From the NCBI RefSeq assembly GCF_023509475.1, contig NZ_JAKSDZ010000007.1, forward strand, positions 55,969-119,968: a stretch of DNA of 64,000 nucleotides. Direction: 5' to 3'. The stretch is from Aestuariirhabdus haliotis (GTDB lineage: Bacteria > Pseudomonadota > Gammaproteobacteria > Pseudomonadales > Aestuariirhabdaceae). A model generated the notes under the pieces. The model saw only the letters and a program-made list of their open reading frames with translations, had not been told where the DNA came from and searched no databases. The number at the start of each line of letters is the position of its first letter. The first letter of the stretch is position 1. This document shows positions 1-9,700 of this stretch, piece after piece. Position numbers and translations under genes: made by a program.

Positions 1-1
1 A

Positions 2-658
2 CTATTTGAATACTCTGGTAGCCAAACCCTCGCGGCATTATTACATGGCTTTGGTGATGATTTTGTTGGCACTCAGAAATCCATCGTTACCAGCGAAGCG
101 CCGACACAATTAAACTTTCCACATCTACAAAATTTGGCACATATCACTCGTGCTATTCACAACAAGCAAGCACTTCGCATTGGCTACCGGTCCCTTTCTA
201 GCGGCTTATCTGAAAGAGAGATCGTACCTTTCGCATTGGTCGATAATGGTTTGCGCTGGCATGTTAGAGGATATGATCGAGCTAAAAATCGCTTCTCTGA
301 TTTCGTTATTAATCGAATTGAAAATCCCTGCGAATTACCACAAAGCGACGTCAGTGAAGAAGAATCAAAGGATGCAGACATCCAGTGGAACCGAATTGTA
401 GAAATGCATATTGTTCCGCACCCACGCCTTAAGCATCCAAAAACAATTGAAGCCGAATACGCCATGAAAGAAGGCATGCTTAAAGTCCAGATACGAGCCG
501 CTGTTGCAGGCTACGTATTAAGGCATTGGAATGTAGACTGTTCTGACAAGCACCAAATGTCAGGCCCAGAATTTCAGCTTTGGCTAAAGAATACGCAAAC
601 CCTGTATGGGGTTGAGAATCTAGCCATTGCCCCCGGTTATCAAGAATTACAAGACTAA
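2..658 (+). CDS. WYL-domain transcriptional regulator, 5'-truncated by the window edge
   Basis: The reading frame is open from base 2 to the TAA at 656-658, so only the C-terminal ~218 residues are present. A WYL-type ligand-sensing core is visible around WHVRGYD at about residues 77-83 of this fragment, followed by a C-terminal WCX-like region. An internal TTG at 134 could be mistaken for a start, but coding continues upstream. Proteins of this type (BrxR/CapW-like) commonly repress neighbouring defence operons, normally through an N-terminal winged helix that is outside this window. It lies 17 bp upstream of the DUF499 gene on the same strand, so regulation of the defence operon is a reasonable inference. 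I am sure of the WYL call, less so of the regulon. Confidence 0.8.
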   Translation, partial: LFEYSGSQTLAALLHGFGDDFVGTQKSIVTSEAPTQLNFPHLQNLAHITRAIHNKQALRIGYRSLSSGLSEREIVPFALVDNGLRWHVRGYDRAKNRFSDFVINRIENPCELPQSDVSEEESKDADIQWNRIVEMHIVPHPRLKHPKTIEAEYAMKEGMLKVQIRAAVAGYVLRHWNVDCSDKHQMSGPEFQLWLKNTQTLYGVENLAIAPGYQELQD

Positions 659-675
659 ATTTGATGGAGACAAAT

Positions 676-3600
676 ATGCAGTCAATTTTAAACACGTGCG
701 AACCTCGTAAAGATATTATCCAAGGTTCCTTCAACCCGGAAATCTTTACCGCCTCCATCAGCCAGGTCGCTTCAGCATACTCTGGTAAAGGAAGCGCTAT
801 CGACTCCATTTATACCGATGCAGAAGCTTTCTTTAAAGAAGCAACCTTCCCAACAGAAGGTCTTTGTCGGGTTGTCCGTGACGTGATGGGGCGTCTTAAC
901 GGTGATAGCAGCAAGCCTGCCATTCACCGCTTAGAAACCGCCTTCGGTGGTGGTAAAACCCACACGCTTATTGCACTAACACACCTAGGGCATCGTGGGT
1001 CAGAAATAGCCGCTGCCGCTTCAGATGTTGTTGATGAAAACATATTACAGCCTGCAGGCAGTGTTGATGTTGTCGCCATCGCTTGCGATGAAATGCCAGT
1101 TATTGCACCCAGTGGCGAGAAGGTTCTCGCATATACCCTATGGGGAGAAATGGCACTTAACCTAGGTGGAGAAAGCTTCTACAACGACAATATAAAAGAA
1201 GTCACGTCCGAGGCATTTCCTGGTCAGTATTTCTTAGAACGCATGTTCGAGGGCCGTAAGGTCTTAATCATGCTTGACGAGTTGGCTCAATATGCAACAC
1301 GTTATGAAGCCGCGCATGTCGGTGGCGGTGAGCAGATTAGCGCCTTCTTAATGGCGCTACTGGGCTACGCTCGAACCCACGATGGCGTTAGTGTGGTTAT
1401 GACACTGGCCAGTCAGAGTGATGCCTTCCAAGGCCAAACCGGCATGTTACAAGGCGTACTGTCCTCGACTTTGGGCCGCCAAGTAGATGAAGAAGAAGCT
1501 GCAGCCTTAGCTCAACGTGCCAGCCAAAGTATTATGAGCGTTGTTAAACGGGATGCTACAACTACAGTTCCGGTTCGCCCCACTGAAATATCGCGGGTTC
1601 TCGCTCGCCGCTTATTTACCAGTATCAATGAAGCGGAAGCTGCTACCACTGCAGACGCCTACATGGAAATGTATAAGCGCAGCGGCTCACAACTACCCGA
1701 TAGCGCTACCCGCGACGACTATCAAAAATCCATTGCAGCAAACTATCCGTTCCACCCCAGCTTTATTGCTTACCTTACCAATAAGCTCGCAGGGGCAGAA
1801 AGTTTTCAAGGTACGCGAGGTGTATTGCGCGTTCTAGCCATGGCTATCCGTACCATTTGGCAGCAAAGCCTACAGATTCAGCTGATCCATACTAACCATC
1901 TAAATATGGCAAACCCTGATTTAGCGGATGAGCTAATCGGCCGCACAGGGGCTAACGATTTACTCACCGTATTGAATGCAGACATTGGTGGCGCAGATTC
2001 CAACAATCTTGAAATGGGCGTGTCAGTTGCTCAAAGCCTAGACCGTAACAACCCCCACCCTCAAGGCCTGCCACTTTACGAGTGGACTTGGAAAGCGGTA
2101 TTCCTTCACAGTCTGGTTGGTCGCGGCGAAGGTTTATCATCCAATGTGTTTGGCATTACCTTTGCGGATGCCTTACTCGAAGTTGCCATGCCGAACATTC
2201 CGCCTTCACAGGTCGAAGCGGCACTCAAAGCCATAGCCAACGAAGCCTACTATTTAAGGACTAAAGACGGTCGTTACTACGCCCACACTGACCCAACCGA
2301 AGCACGAATTGTATCAACCATAAAACAAGGTCTTCAGCTCGATGATGTTGACGAGCAACTCACGGTCGTTGCCCGCAAAGTTGTCAGTCATAACAGCCCA
2401 ACTTTCCAGGTTGCTCAAGATGTTTCTGCCCCCGAGCATGTGCCCGACAAAACTGGCCGCCCGGTATTGGCCATAGTACGACTTGATGCCAATAAAATTG
2501 ACCCGTCCGAAATGACCACCTCCGTCGGCAGCGGTCAGCCTCGTTTAGAGCAAAACAACGTATTTATGTTAGTGCCTGAAACGGTACAAGTGGCTGGCGA
2601 TACCTGGAGCGAAGACCGCGTTAAGAAATCACAATACCGTAAAGACCGACTTAACGACGTCGCCAGAACCGTTATCGCTATGCGCCGCCTGCAAAGTAAG
2701 CCCGAAGATTACGGCATGTCTGCAGCCAAGCTGCAGGAAAGCGGTTTTACTGCCAAGTTAAAAGAACGTGAAATGGCGCTGCAAACTTCGGTAGCACAAG
2801 CCTACGACACCATTTTATTCCCCGGTGCATCTGGCCAGGTATCTCAAAAAAGCATTAAGCAGGCTGGTGGCGAAGGCGGAGCTTCTGTCGACGAAGAGAT
2901 TCGCCGCGTACTGACCGAAGAAGGTGAATTAATCACCTCAGAAGCAGCAACAACACAAGCGATGCTACTGCAACTTGGACAATTGATTTTTGGCAGCATT
3001 AGCCAAACCCCGTCAATGGAGCAAATCACCAATCAATTCAACCAAAACCGTCGCTGGCCAATTTTAGATAACCAGCGAGTGTTAGAACAAATTGTTCGAA
3101 GTGGTGTCGAGAAAGGCCAGTGGTGTATTTACCGCATGGAATCGTCGGAATCGACCAAACCAGAACATTTTCACAGCCGAGAAACCGGTGGTATTCCACT
3201 GGATTTAAATCTGTCAGAACGCGGCTGGAAATTGGTATCAGAACAAGGCGCTAAACAACGCGGTTGGAACCCAGAAGCAGAGCCTGCAGTAGAGCAAGTT
3301 AAGCAGTGGGTTGAACAAGCGATGGCCGAAGAAACCTGCACCAAAGTAAAAGATGTCATTGAAAAAGTGCAAGAGAAACACGGCAACGTACAAAACGCCA
3401 CTGTATTAGAAGCGGTTGATAACGTGGTGCAAAGCGGCCGCGTTTACACCTATGAAGTGAAGGAACAAGGCGAACAAGAAAACCCTGATCTTGTTTATGG
3501 TTCTTCTGCCATGTTCCATCAAACCCAAGAAGACGACATGTTGGTCACCCCAGCTACGGCAGCCGAGAAAGGCTGGGTTCAACCAGAAGATACCCGTTAC

Positions 3601-3909
3601 ACAAAACAAGGCCATGGACTTGCTATAACGCTGCATAAACAGCTCAATAAGATCAGTTCACTCTATAGCAGAGGCGCAACCACCCAGCCCGATACATTGC
3701 GGCTGGCTATGTTAGACCTGCCACATGGGGGCAAGCTGGGTTTGGATTTAATTAACGCCAGCCCCAAAGACATGAAGGCCTTAAGCGAGTTGTTTGACGT
3801 GCTTGCCGATCTCACTAGCGTGGGCGAGCAGAGCCAAGCAATGATTGATATTCAAAATGCACCGGAAGACTGTGCATTTTTAGATTTGGTAAAACAAGCT
3901 GATGAGTAA
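676..3909 (+). CDS. DUF499 family P-loop ATPase of a DUF499/DUF1156 defence module
   Basis: A ~1077-residue ATPase. The Walker A-like element FGGGKTH is at about residues 90-96 and the Walker B-like LIMLDELAQY at about 197-206, the signature of DUF499 proteins. NCBI names such proteins anti-phage-associated when they sit beside DUF1156 methylases. I chose the ATG at 676 because GGAG at 666-669 sits 6 nt upstream; the earlier in-frame TTG/ATG at 661/664 lacks a ribosome site. The C-terminal half is rich in charged helices. It overlaps the next gene by 8 bp (ATGAGT inside its stop), indicating translational coupling. Its exact role is unknown; an NTP-driven switch or loader for the methylase and helicase is an inference. 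Confidence 0.85.
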   Translation: MQSILNTCEPRKDIIQGSFNPEIFTASISQVASAYSGKGSAIDSIYTDAEAFFKEATFPTEGLCRVVRDVMGRLNGDSSKPAIHRLETAFGGGKTHTLIALTHLGHRGSEIAAAASDVVDENILQPAGSVDVVAIACDEMPVIAPSGEKVLAYTLWGEMALNLGGESFYNDNIKEVTSEAFPGQYFLERMFEGRKVLIMLDELAQYATRYEAAHVGGGEQISAFLMALLGYARTHDGVSVVMTLASQSDAFQGQTGMLQGVLSSTLGRQVDEEEAAALAQRASQSIMSVVKRDATTTVPVRPTEISRVLARRLFTSINEAEAATTADAYMEMYKRSGSQLPDSATRDDYQKSIAANYPFHPSFIAYLTNKLAGAESFQGTRGVLRVLAMAIRTIWQQSLQIQLIHTNHLNMANPDLADELIGRTGANDLLTVLNADIGGADSNNLEMGVSVAQSLDRNNPHPQGLPLYEWTWKAVFLHSLVGRGEGLSSNVFGITFADALLEVAMPNIPPSQVEAALKAIANEAYYLRTKDGRYYAHTDPTEARIVSTIKQGLQLDDVDEQLTVVARKVVSHNSPTFQVAQDVSAPEHVPDKTGRPVLAIVRLDANKIDPSEMTTSVGSGQPRLEQNNVFMLVPETVQVAGDTWSEDRVKKSQYRKDRLNDVARTVIAMRRLQSKPEDYGMSAAKLQESGFTAKLKEREMALQTSVAQAYDTILFPGASGQVSQKSIKQAGGEGGASVDEEIRRVLTEEGELITSEAATTQAMLLQLGQLIFGSISQTPSMEQITNQFNQNRRWPILDNQRVLEQIVRSGVEKGQWCIYRMESSESTKPEHFHSRETGGIPLDLNLSERGWKLVSEQGAKQRGWNPEAEPAVEQVKQWVEQAMAEETCTKVKDVIEKVQEKHGNVQNATVLEAVDNVVQSGRVYTYEVKEQGEQENPDLVYGSSAMFHQTQEDDMLVTPATAAEKGWVQPEDTRYTKQGHGLAITLHKQLNKISSLYSRGATTQPDTLRLAMLDLPHGGKLGLDLINASPKDMKALSELFDVLADLTSVGEQSQAMIDIQNAPEDCAFLDLVKQADE

Positions 3910-4489
3910 AAAGAAACCAAAGCTCCAGGAGCTTTTTGACAAAACCCTAAAAAATCGCTGGCGAACCGCACCGTTTGTATTGCGATTTACCGAACGCGCT
4001 GACCATACCAGCACCGTACTGGTGATCAAAGAGCGGGTAGAAAAAGAAACCAGCGACAGCGGTAAAAGTCTGGGTAGCTTGCGCGACCGAGGCACCCTGT
4101 ACGGTGAAAACCTAAAGTTTTTACAAGCTCGGATTAAGCCCATATTAGAGCATGTGGTCGATGAAGGCGGTATTCCGCTGGAGCTGCAACGCTTTATTAG
4201 CCAAGAAGGTTTAAAGCTACGTGACAACTTGCCTCTTGATGAAGAATCAGGTGCAAAACTCGCCTTAATTTTTAAACTGCAATCGCGGCTACACAACCCT
4301 GATCGCCTAGAACTGCTAGCAAGACGTGTACAACGCTTTAGCCGAGAAGAAGCGGCTTACTGGCTAGGCCGAACCACCCACTACGGCAGCGATGCCAATC
4401 GATGGGCCGTGGCAGGCCTCAGAACCATGTTATGTGGCACCTCCAACCAAGACGCAGGCATTGTGCGCCAGCTCAATAAATTAAGGTAA
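3902..4489 (+). CDS. Small partner protein of the DUF499/DUF1156 module (DUF3780/DUF7680-like)
   Basis: A basic 195-residue protein with no signal peptide or membrane segment. It begins inside the DUF499 stop codon and ends 7 bp before the methylase, so it belongs to the same transcript. The C-terminal part has a conserved-looking block with YWLGRTTHYG and NRWAVAGLRTML. I recognise it mainly by position: DUF499 and DUF1156 genes are often separated by a short protein annotated DUF3780 or DUF7680, and I cannot decide between them by eye. No catalytic motif is evident. A structural or adaptor role in a complex with the ATPase and methylase is only an inference. Confidence 0.6.
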   Translation: MSKKKPKLQELFDKTLKNRWRTAPFVLRFTERADHTSTVLVIKERVEKETSDSGKSLGSLRDRGTLYGENLKFLQARIKPILEHVVDEGGIPLELQRFISQEGLKLRDNLPLDEESGAKLALIFKLQSRLHNPDRLELLARRVQRFSREEAAYWLGRTTHYGSDANRWAVAGLRTMLCGTSNQDAGIVRQLNKLR

Positions 4490-4496
4490 GACGAAA

Positions 4497-7400
4497 ATGA
4501 CAGATAGACGATTGATTGAAGCTGGGTTCCCATGTCATCAAGTAGGCGCGGAGACTGCGCGTGAGCGGGGCTCAAGTTCTGCACTACCACCCTTGTATTT
4601 CTTACATGTTTGGTGGGCTCGTAGGCCACTTACTCCAAGTCGGGCAGCAATCGCAGGCTCACTGTATCCGGAAAAAGCCGATATTGATGCGTTTATTAAA
4701 GAGTTGGGCATAGAGAAAAGAGTCATAGAGCTTTCTGGTAGTCACTGGGTGATAACCGGAAAACTAGCAGAACGTATCGGCAAGCAAGGAGGGATCGAAT
4801 CTCTCCATGTCGATGCGGTAGTTATTCGCGCTTTTGAAAAAGAGCAGGCTCGCCGCGCCAAGAATAGAGAAGTAATTTCCACATTAAAATCCCATTCTGT
4901 AGAACTAGCAAACCACATAGTTTTGCAGCGCTGGGAGCAAGAATCTCAATCGCTCGGTCAGATACACTCCGGTGAAAATCTCAGTATTAAACGTATTATG
5001 GGCGACCCAGCTCATACCAACGAACGAATTGAATTTGCAAAAAGTGATGATGTAAAAAATGCATTAGGCAGCGGAATTAAGTGGGATGCTGAAGATCTAT
5101 ACGGGTATGGCCGAGCCTACCAAAATGATCACACTCCATCGCCATCTGGTTTAACCGTTCTTGACCCAACATCAGGGGGAGGCTCTATACCCTTTGAAGC
5201 ACTTCGTTTAGGTCACAATGTTATTGCGAACGAATTAAACCCTGTAGCATCAACCATCCTACATGCCACGCTAGATTTTCCCGCTCGCTTTGGTGAGTCC
5301 CTCTATGAAGATATAGAACTCTGGGGTAAAAGAATGGTATCTGCTGTCGAAGATAAAATGAAGCCGTTCACCAGTTTTTCGCCGCTACCAGAATATGAGA
5401 AAAATAGACTTAAAAGGCATCTCGAAAAATGCCCTGAGTTGTTCGAGCAATTTGATTTACCTGAGTACGATCAAACTGGCCTTCTTTATTGTCGCCAAGT
5501 TACCTGTCCTAGTTGTCGAGCTAAAACCCCTTTATTGAATACTTGCTGGCTTTCCAAAGAGGCAAAGAATCCTTGGGGTGTGAAAATCAACACTAACGGT
5601 TCAGAAGAGAATGCCAAATATAATTTTGAAGTGTATCAAGTTAAAAATGATAAAGGCCCAGCGGGTGAAGACCCCGAAATTGGCACCGTAAAAAAAGCGA
5701 TAGGAAAATGCGTTCATTGCATGCAAGCAATTGATGGAGACGAAATTAAACAACAATCCAGGGGAGAATCACCTCTAGGTAAGTGGAAAGATGAATTATA
5801 TGCCGTTGTTTCTGTTAGATTCCAACCTAAACTGGACAAAAATGGTAACCCACAATATTTTAGTTCAGGACCTAAAAAAGGGTTAGTAAAAACTGAAAAA
5901 GTCCGTTTTTTTAGAGCGCCAAATCAAAGCGACTATCAAGCTATATCAAGAGCAGAGGATACCCTTGAACAAAGATGGTCTTCTTTTGAGGAGCTTGATT
6001 TAATCCCATCTGAAAAATTGCCAATCGGGAGTAAAACAAGTGAACCTTTACGATATGGCGTCAATACATACAGTGAAATGTTCAATGCTCGCCAATTACT
6101 TGGACACTTAACGTCACTCGAGACATTACAAGAATTAAAGACCGAAATATTAAACCAACTTGGATTTGAAAAAGGTAGAGCGGTTATTACCTATCTACAG
6201 TTTGCTATAGATAAAATTGTAGATTACAGCAGTAGACAAACACGCTGGCACTTCAGTAGAGGAGTTATTGTTGGTACTTTTGGTAGGCATGACTTTTCTC
6301 TGAAATGGACTTATGGTGAGATTATTTTGTCTGGCCCAAGTTCTGGTATCGCATGGGGCTTGTCTCAAATACTAGATGCATATAAAGGCATAGCTAATTT
6401 ATTATCACACTGTGTTGATATGCAAAAACAACGTCTAACGATAATCAATGGGAGTGGTGTTTATATTTCAGGGGTAAAAGATAGGAGTGTAGACTTGGTA
6501 TGCATGGACCCCCCCTACTATGACAATGTTCAGTATGCTGAGCTATCAGATTTCTATCACGTGTGGCAAAAGCGTACTTTAAAAGACCTGTATCCAGAAA
6601 TTCAATGGCCTAGGTTAACAAATAAAAAAGAAGAAGCTGTTGCAAACAGCACACGTCAAGGTAGTGGAAAAGAAGCTAAGGAAGAGTATGAACACTTGAT
6701 GCAAGAGATTTTTGCCGAATCACGACGCGTAGTAAAAGATGATGGAGTTATGACCTTAATGTTTACTCACAAGGCACAGGATGCTTGGGAAACATTAACA
6801 CGCTCTTTAATTGAAGCTGGCTGGGAAATCACCTCTTGCTTCCCGGTTGAATCGGAAAGCGGCCACTCAACTCACCAAATGAATCAAGCATCGGCTGCGA
6901 GCACAATTTTCATAACATGCCGTAAGCGAACGATTGAAAATAACCAAGTAGCATTTTGGTCAGGCCTGGGTGGCTCTGGCGTACAACACCAAATTCGCTC
7001 CGCCGTAGAGGCTGGTCTTGATGAATTCCGACCATTAAAACTCAACGCCGTTGACCAGATGATTGCCTGTTACGGCCGCGCTCTGCAGGTATTAAGTGAG
7101 AACTGGCCGGTAATGGATGGTGACGAAGAGGTCTCGCCGATTCGTGCCATGAATGAAGCCAGCCGTGTAGTAGCTGCTCACCAAATTACAGAGATTACAA
7201 ACGGACGTATTTCAGTCGACGACTTAGATACTGAAACAGCCATGGCGTTAACCATGTACGGCATTTGGGGGCACAACGACGCAGCCTTCTCTGAAGTACT
7301 TAACCTGTCTCGCTCACTAAATATCAGCCTCGAAACACGTACCGGTGGTTATGGTATTGAAGGCCGCATGGTGGGCATCAACACCGATATTGGTGGCCGT

Positions 7401-7721
7401 AAAGTGGTGGCTGGCCAAGCCGCTGAAGATAAAGGCTATGCCGCACCTCTTGTTAAAAAGGGCTCCAAGCTTCGTCTTTCTAAACCTGATGAGCGAAGCC
7501 AGCGCCGCATTGCTAAACCGCAATCCGATTGGGACGTACTGCATGGTTTGTTGCTGAAATTCCGCGAAGGTGATGTGCCGGTTGCGCGTGCTTACCTAGA
7601 CGAACAGCGAGAAGGCAATGACCAGATCATACTCGACTTGCTTGAAGTCTGGGGTGAAGAAGCCGAAACCCCAGAGGCGCGTAATGAAGCTCGAGCACTG
7701 CTGTTTGGTTTAAGGCAGTAA
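4497..7721 (+). CDS. DUF1156 Zn-ribbon adenine-specific DNA methyltransferase (COG1743-like)
   Basis: A 1074-residue protein. The N-terminus has the DUF1156 signature (IEAGFPCHQVGAETARE then HVWWARRPL, about residues 8-45). An SAM-binding motif I, DPTSGGGS, is near residue 223, and the amino-methyltransferase motif IV, DPPYYDNV, near residue 671. Two Cys pairs (CPSC near 337 and CVHC near 405) form a Zn-ribbon insertion. Such enzymes methylate adenine N6 in DNA and presumably mark self DNA for the rest of the operon. The C-terminal ~250 residues after the catalytic domain are helical and of unknown role. It starts 7 bp after the small partner gene. The methylase call is solid; the recognition site cannot be read from sequence. 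Confidence 0.9.
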   Translation: MTDRRLIEAGFPCHQVGAETARERGSSSALPPLYFLHVWWARRPLTPSRAAIAGSLYPEKADIDAFIKELGIEKRVIELSGSHWVITGKLAERIGKQGGIESLHVDAVVIRAFEKEQARRAKNREVISTLKSHSVELANHIVLQRWEQESQSLGQIHSGENLSIKRIMGDPAHTNERIEFAKSDDVKNALGSGIKWDAEDLYGYGRAYQNDHTPSPSGLTVLDPTSGGGSIPFEALRLGHNVIANELNPVASTILHATLDFPARFGESLYEDIELWGKRMVSAVEDKMKPFTSFSPLPEYEKNRLKRHLEKCPELFEQFDLPEYDQTGLLYCRQVTCPSCRAKTPLLNTCWLSKEAKNPWGVKINTNGSEENAKYNFEVYQVKNDKGPAGEDPEIGTVKKAIGKCVHCMQAIDGDEIKQQSRGESPLGKWKDELYAVVSVRFQPKLDKNGNPQYFSSGPKKGLVKTEKVRFFRAPNQSDYQAISRAEDTLEQRWSSFEELDLIPSEKLPIGSKTSEPLRYGVNTYSEMFNARQLLGHLTSLETLQELKTEILNQLGFEKGRAVITYLQFAIDKIVDYSSRQTRWHFSRGVIVGTFGRHDFSLKWTYGEIILSGPSSGIAWGLSQILDAYKGIANLLSHCVDMQKQRLTIINGSGVYISGVKDRSVDLVCMDPPYYDNVQYAELSDFYHVWQKRTLKDLYPEIQWPRLTNKKEEAVANSTRQGSGKEAKEEYEHLMQEIFAESRRVVKDDGVMTLMFTHKAQDAWETLTRSLIEAGWEITSCFPVESESGHSTHQMNQASAASTIFITCRKRTIENNQVAFWSGLGGSGVQHQIRSAVEAGLDEFRPLKLNAVDQMIACYGRALQVLSENWPVMDGDEEVSPIRAMNEASRVVAAHQITEITNGRISVDDLDTETAMALTMYGIWGHNDAAFSEVLNLSRSLNISLETRTGGYGIEGRMVGINTDIGGRKVVAGQAAEDKGYAAPLVKKGSKLRLSKPDERSQRRIAKPQSDWDVLHGLLLKFREGDVPVARAYLDEQREGNDQIILDLLEVWGEEAETPEARNEARALLFGLRQ

Positions 7722-7729
7722 AACAGGGA

Positions 7730-7748
7730 GGCCTAACAATGTTAGGCC
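7730..7748 (+). promoter_or_regulatory. 8-bp perfect inverted repeat between methylase and nuclease genes
   Basis: GGCCTAAC - AAT - GTTAGGCC forms an 8-bp perfect stem with a 3-nt loop directly after the methylase stop and 26 bp before the nuclease start. There is no T-run after it, so it is not a classical intrinsic terminator. It may be an attenuator, an mRNA-stability hairpin that sets nuclease levels below methylase levels, or an operator. Confidence 0.55.
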
Positions 7749-7774
7749 GCAGTTAACTTAACACGGAACTCGAC

Positions 7775-9700
7775 ATGCAAGCGTCTGAACAAACATTTTC
7801 TAAGATCATTCAATCTGATAACGGTAATGAACATTACCATGTGCCCAAGTATCAGCGCGCTTATAGCTGGCGACAAAATAATTGGACTCAGCTATTTGAC
7901 GATATTGATGAAAATGAAGCAGGACACTTCATTGGCTCGATAATTTGCATTGACGAAAATAGTAAGCGCAAGCCTGGCCACGACCTTGTTTTTGAATTGA
8001 TCGATGGCCAACAGCGTATGACTACGCTCTCCTTGTTGATTTCGGCCTTGTACCAAAAGTTAAGCCTCTGTTTAGACGCTGCTGAAAGCGATGAAGATTT
8101 TGATGAAGATGACCTTGACGAGATAAAGGCTAAACGCCGAGGCATAGGCTTGCAGCTCGTTAGAAAAATCAAAACAGATGTTGAAGATCAGCGCGGTGCA
8201 ATCAAGTCAGGTAAGCGTATTGTATTGCTACGGGTTCAGCCATCTAGCCAAAATCACAATCTCGATGACTATCTACATATTCTTTCTAGCTCAGGCGTGT
8301 TGGCAGATTCAATAAAGTGCCCAAGCCACTTTGGTAACAGGCTAATGGCGAAAGCTTATCGCTACTTTTTAGATCGTTTACCAAACTCAATAGATGCATT
8401 AATGCTATTGGCCGAAAAAATCAATCAGCTGCAATTAGTCCATATTTCGGTCAACTCTCACGCTAACGCCTTTCGTCTGTTTGAAACACTGAACAACCGA
8501 GGCGTGCCATTAACCGCTGTTGATATTATCAAAAACAAAATGCTGGCAGAGATGGAGCGTCAACACGAGGTTTCTATCGATGATGCCTATGAGCTTTGGC
8601 AAGAAATGCTAGAAGACATTGAAGATGTGGAGGACCGTTTTTTAAGGCAGTTCTATAATGCTTTTAAGCATAAAGATAAGATTGGCCAGCCATCGTTTAC
8701 AGCCAAAGCAACCTCCTCAACGCTGATTGCGATTTACGAGAAAATCATTGAAAGCAATGCCAAGTTTATTTTTGATGATTTAGTTGCAAAAGCTAAGGTC
8801 TACGGAGAAATCACTCAACCTGATGAAAGCACCCCGCTGGGATTGGCGCTGGTTGATCTAAACCGGATCGGCGCAGTTCCGTCTAACACACTGTTGATGT
8901 ACTTGATGACGCTGGATGAAAAACACTTCGCCAGTGATGACACCTTACTTAGCGTTGTAAATTTCTTGCAGAAGTATTTTGTTCGAAGAAATATTACGGA
9001 CACTCCCAGCACGAGAGACCTTGATCAATTACAAATTGATGTCATTGAGGCCTGTGAATCGAGAGTCAAGACCGGTCAAACTCTCGATCTCGACTTTGTT
9101 ATTAGCGCCTACTGCAAAGGACGAGGGGAACCTGCTTCACTGCAATCCTTCGAATCCGCTCTGAGTGACAACCTGTTTTATTACAACAAACAGATGGCTC
9201 GCTATGTATTGGTAAAACTGGATGAGCGTGCTCATAGTCGTGAATACAAACCTGACTTCTGGGCTAGAAATAACAAAGGGCAATATATCTGGACGGTAGA
9301 GCATGTATTCCCACAGGGTGAAAATATTCCAGCCCACTGGGTAGATATGATTGCTGATGGGGACGCTAGCTTAGCAACAGAGATCCAAGATGAGTGCGTT
9401 CATTGCCTGGGTAATCTTACGCTAAGTGGCTATAACTCTCGCCTGTCAAATCAAAGCTTTGACAGGAAACAATCAAAAACAGAAATTACTGCAGCCGGGC
9501 ATAAAATCGACATTGGCTATAAGAATGGCTTGTATTTGAACAGTCTAAATTTCGAGTCGAATGACGAGGACGTTTCACTATCATCGATCGAGCAGTGGAA
9601 AAAAGGTGATATTGAACAAAGAAATATAATGATGGTTAGCCTTCTCAGCAGCCAGTATCAATTTGACCATGAGACAACAAATAACGAGGACTGCGAGTAA
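7775..9700 (+). CDS. DUF262/DUF1524 nuclease, GmrSD (type IV restriction)-like
   Basis: A 641-residue protein with the two-domain GmrSD architecture. The N-terminal DUF262 part shows KYQRAYSW (about residues 25-32) and DGQQRMTTLSLL (about 76-87), a ParB-like NTP-handling fold. The C-terminal DUF1524 part shows VEHVFPQ (about 508-514) and LGNLTLSGYNSR (about 545-556), the His-Me/HNH nuclease signature. Both halves retain their motifs, so it is likely active. GmrSD and BrxU enzymes cut modified phage DNA. Its last TAA abuts the ATG of the helicase gene (9700/9701). Placement after a self-modifying methylase suggests modification-dependent or modification-sensitive cleavage, which is an inference. 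Confidence 0.85.
   Translation: MQASEQTFSKIIQSDNGNEHYHVPKYQRAYSWRQNNWTQLFDDIDENEAGHFIGSIICIDENSKRKPGHDLVFELIDGQQRMTTLSLLISALYQKLSLCLDAAESDEDFDEDDLDEIKAKRRGIGLQLVRKIKTDVEDQRGAIKSGKRIVLLRVQPSSQNHNLDDYLHILSSSGVLADSIKCPSHFGNRLMAKAYRYFLDRLPNSIDALMLLAEKINQLQLVHISVNSHANAFRLFETLNNRGVPLTAVDIIKNKMLAEMERQHEVSIDDAYELWQEMLEDIEDVEDRFLRQFYNAFKHKDKIGQPSFTAKATSSTLIAIYEKIIESNAKFIFDDLVAKAKVYGEITQPDESTPLGLALVDLNRIGAVPSNTLLMYLMTLDEKHFASDDTLLSVVNFLQKYFVRRNITDTPSTRDLDQLQIDVIEACESRVKTGQTLDLDFVISAYCKGRGEPASLQSFESALSDNLFYYNKQMARYVLVKLDERAHSREYKPDFWARNNKGQYIWTVEHVFPQGENIPAHWVDMIADGDASLATEIQDECVHCLGNLTLSGYNSRLSNQSFDRKQSKTEITAAGHKIDIGYKNGLYLNSLNFESNDEDVSLSSIEQWKKGDIEQRNIMMVSLLSSQYQFDHETTNNEDCE

Noticed and set aside
134..136. 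TTG as start of the WYL protein
   Set aside because: The frame is open and protein-like back to base 2; the gene begins before the window.
661..675. TTG/ATG start for the DUF499 gene upstream of 676
   Set aside because: The GGAG ribosome site overlaps these codons and is placed correctly only for the ATG at 676.
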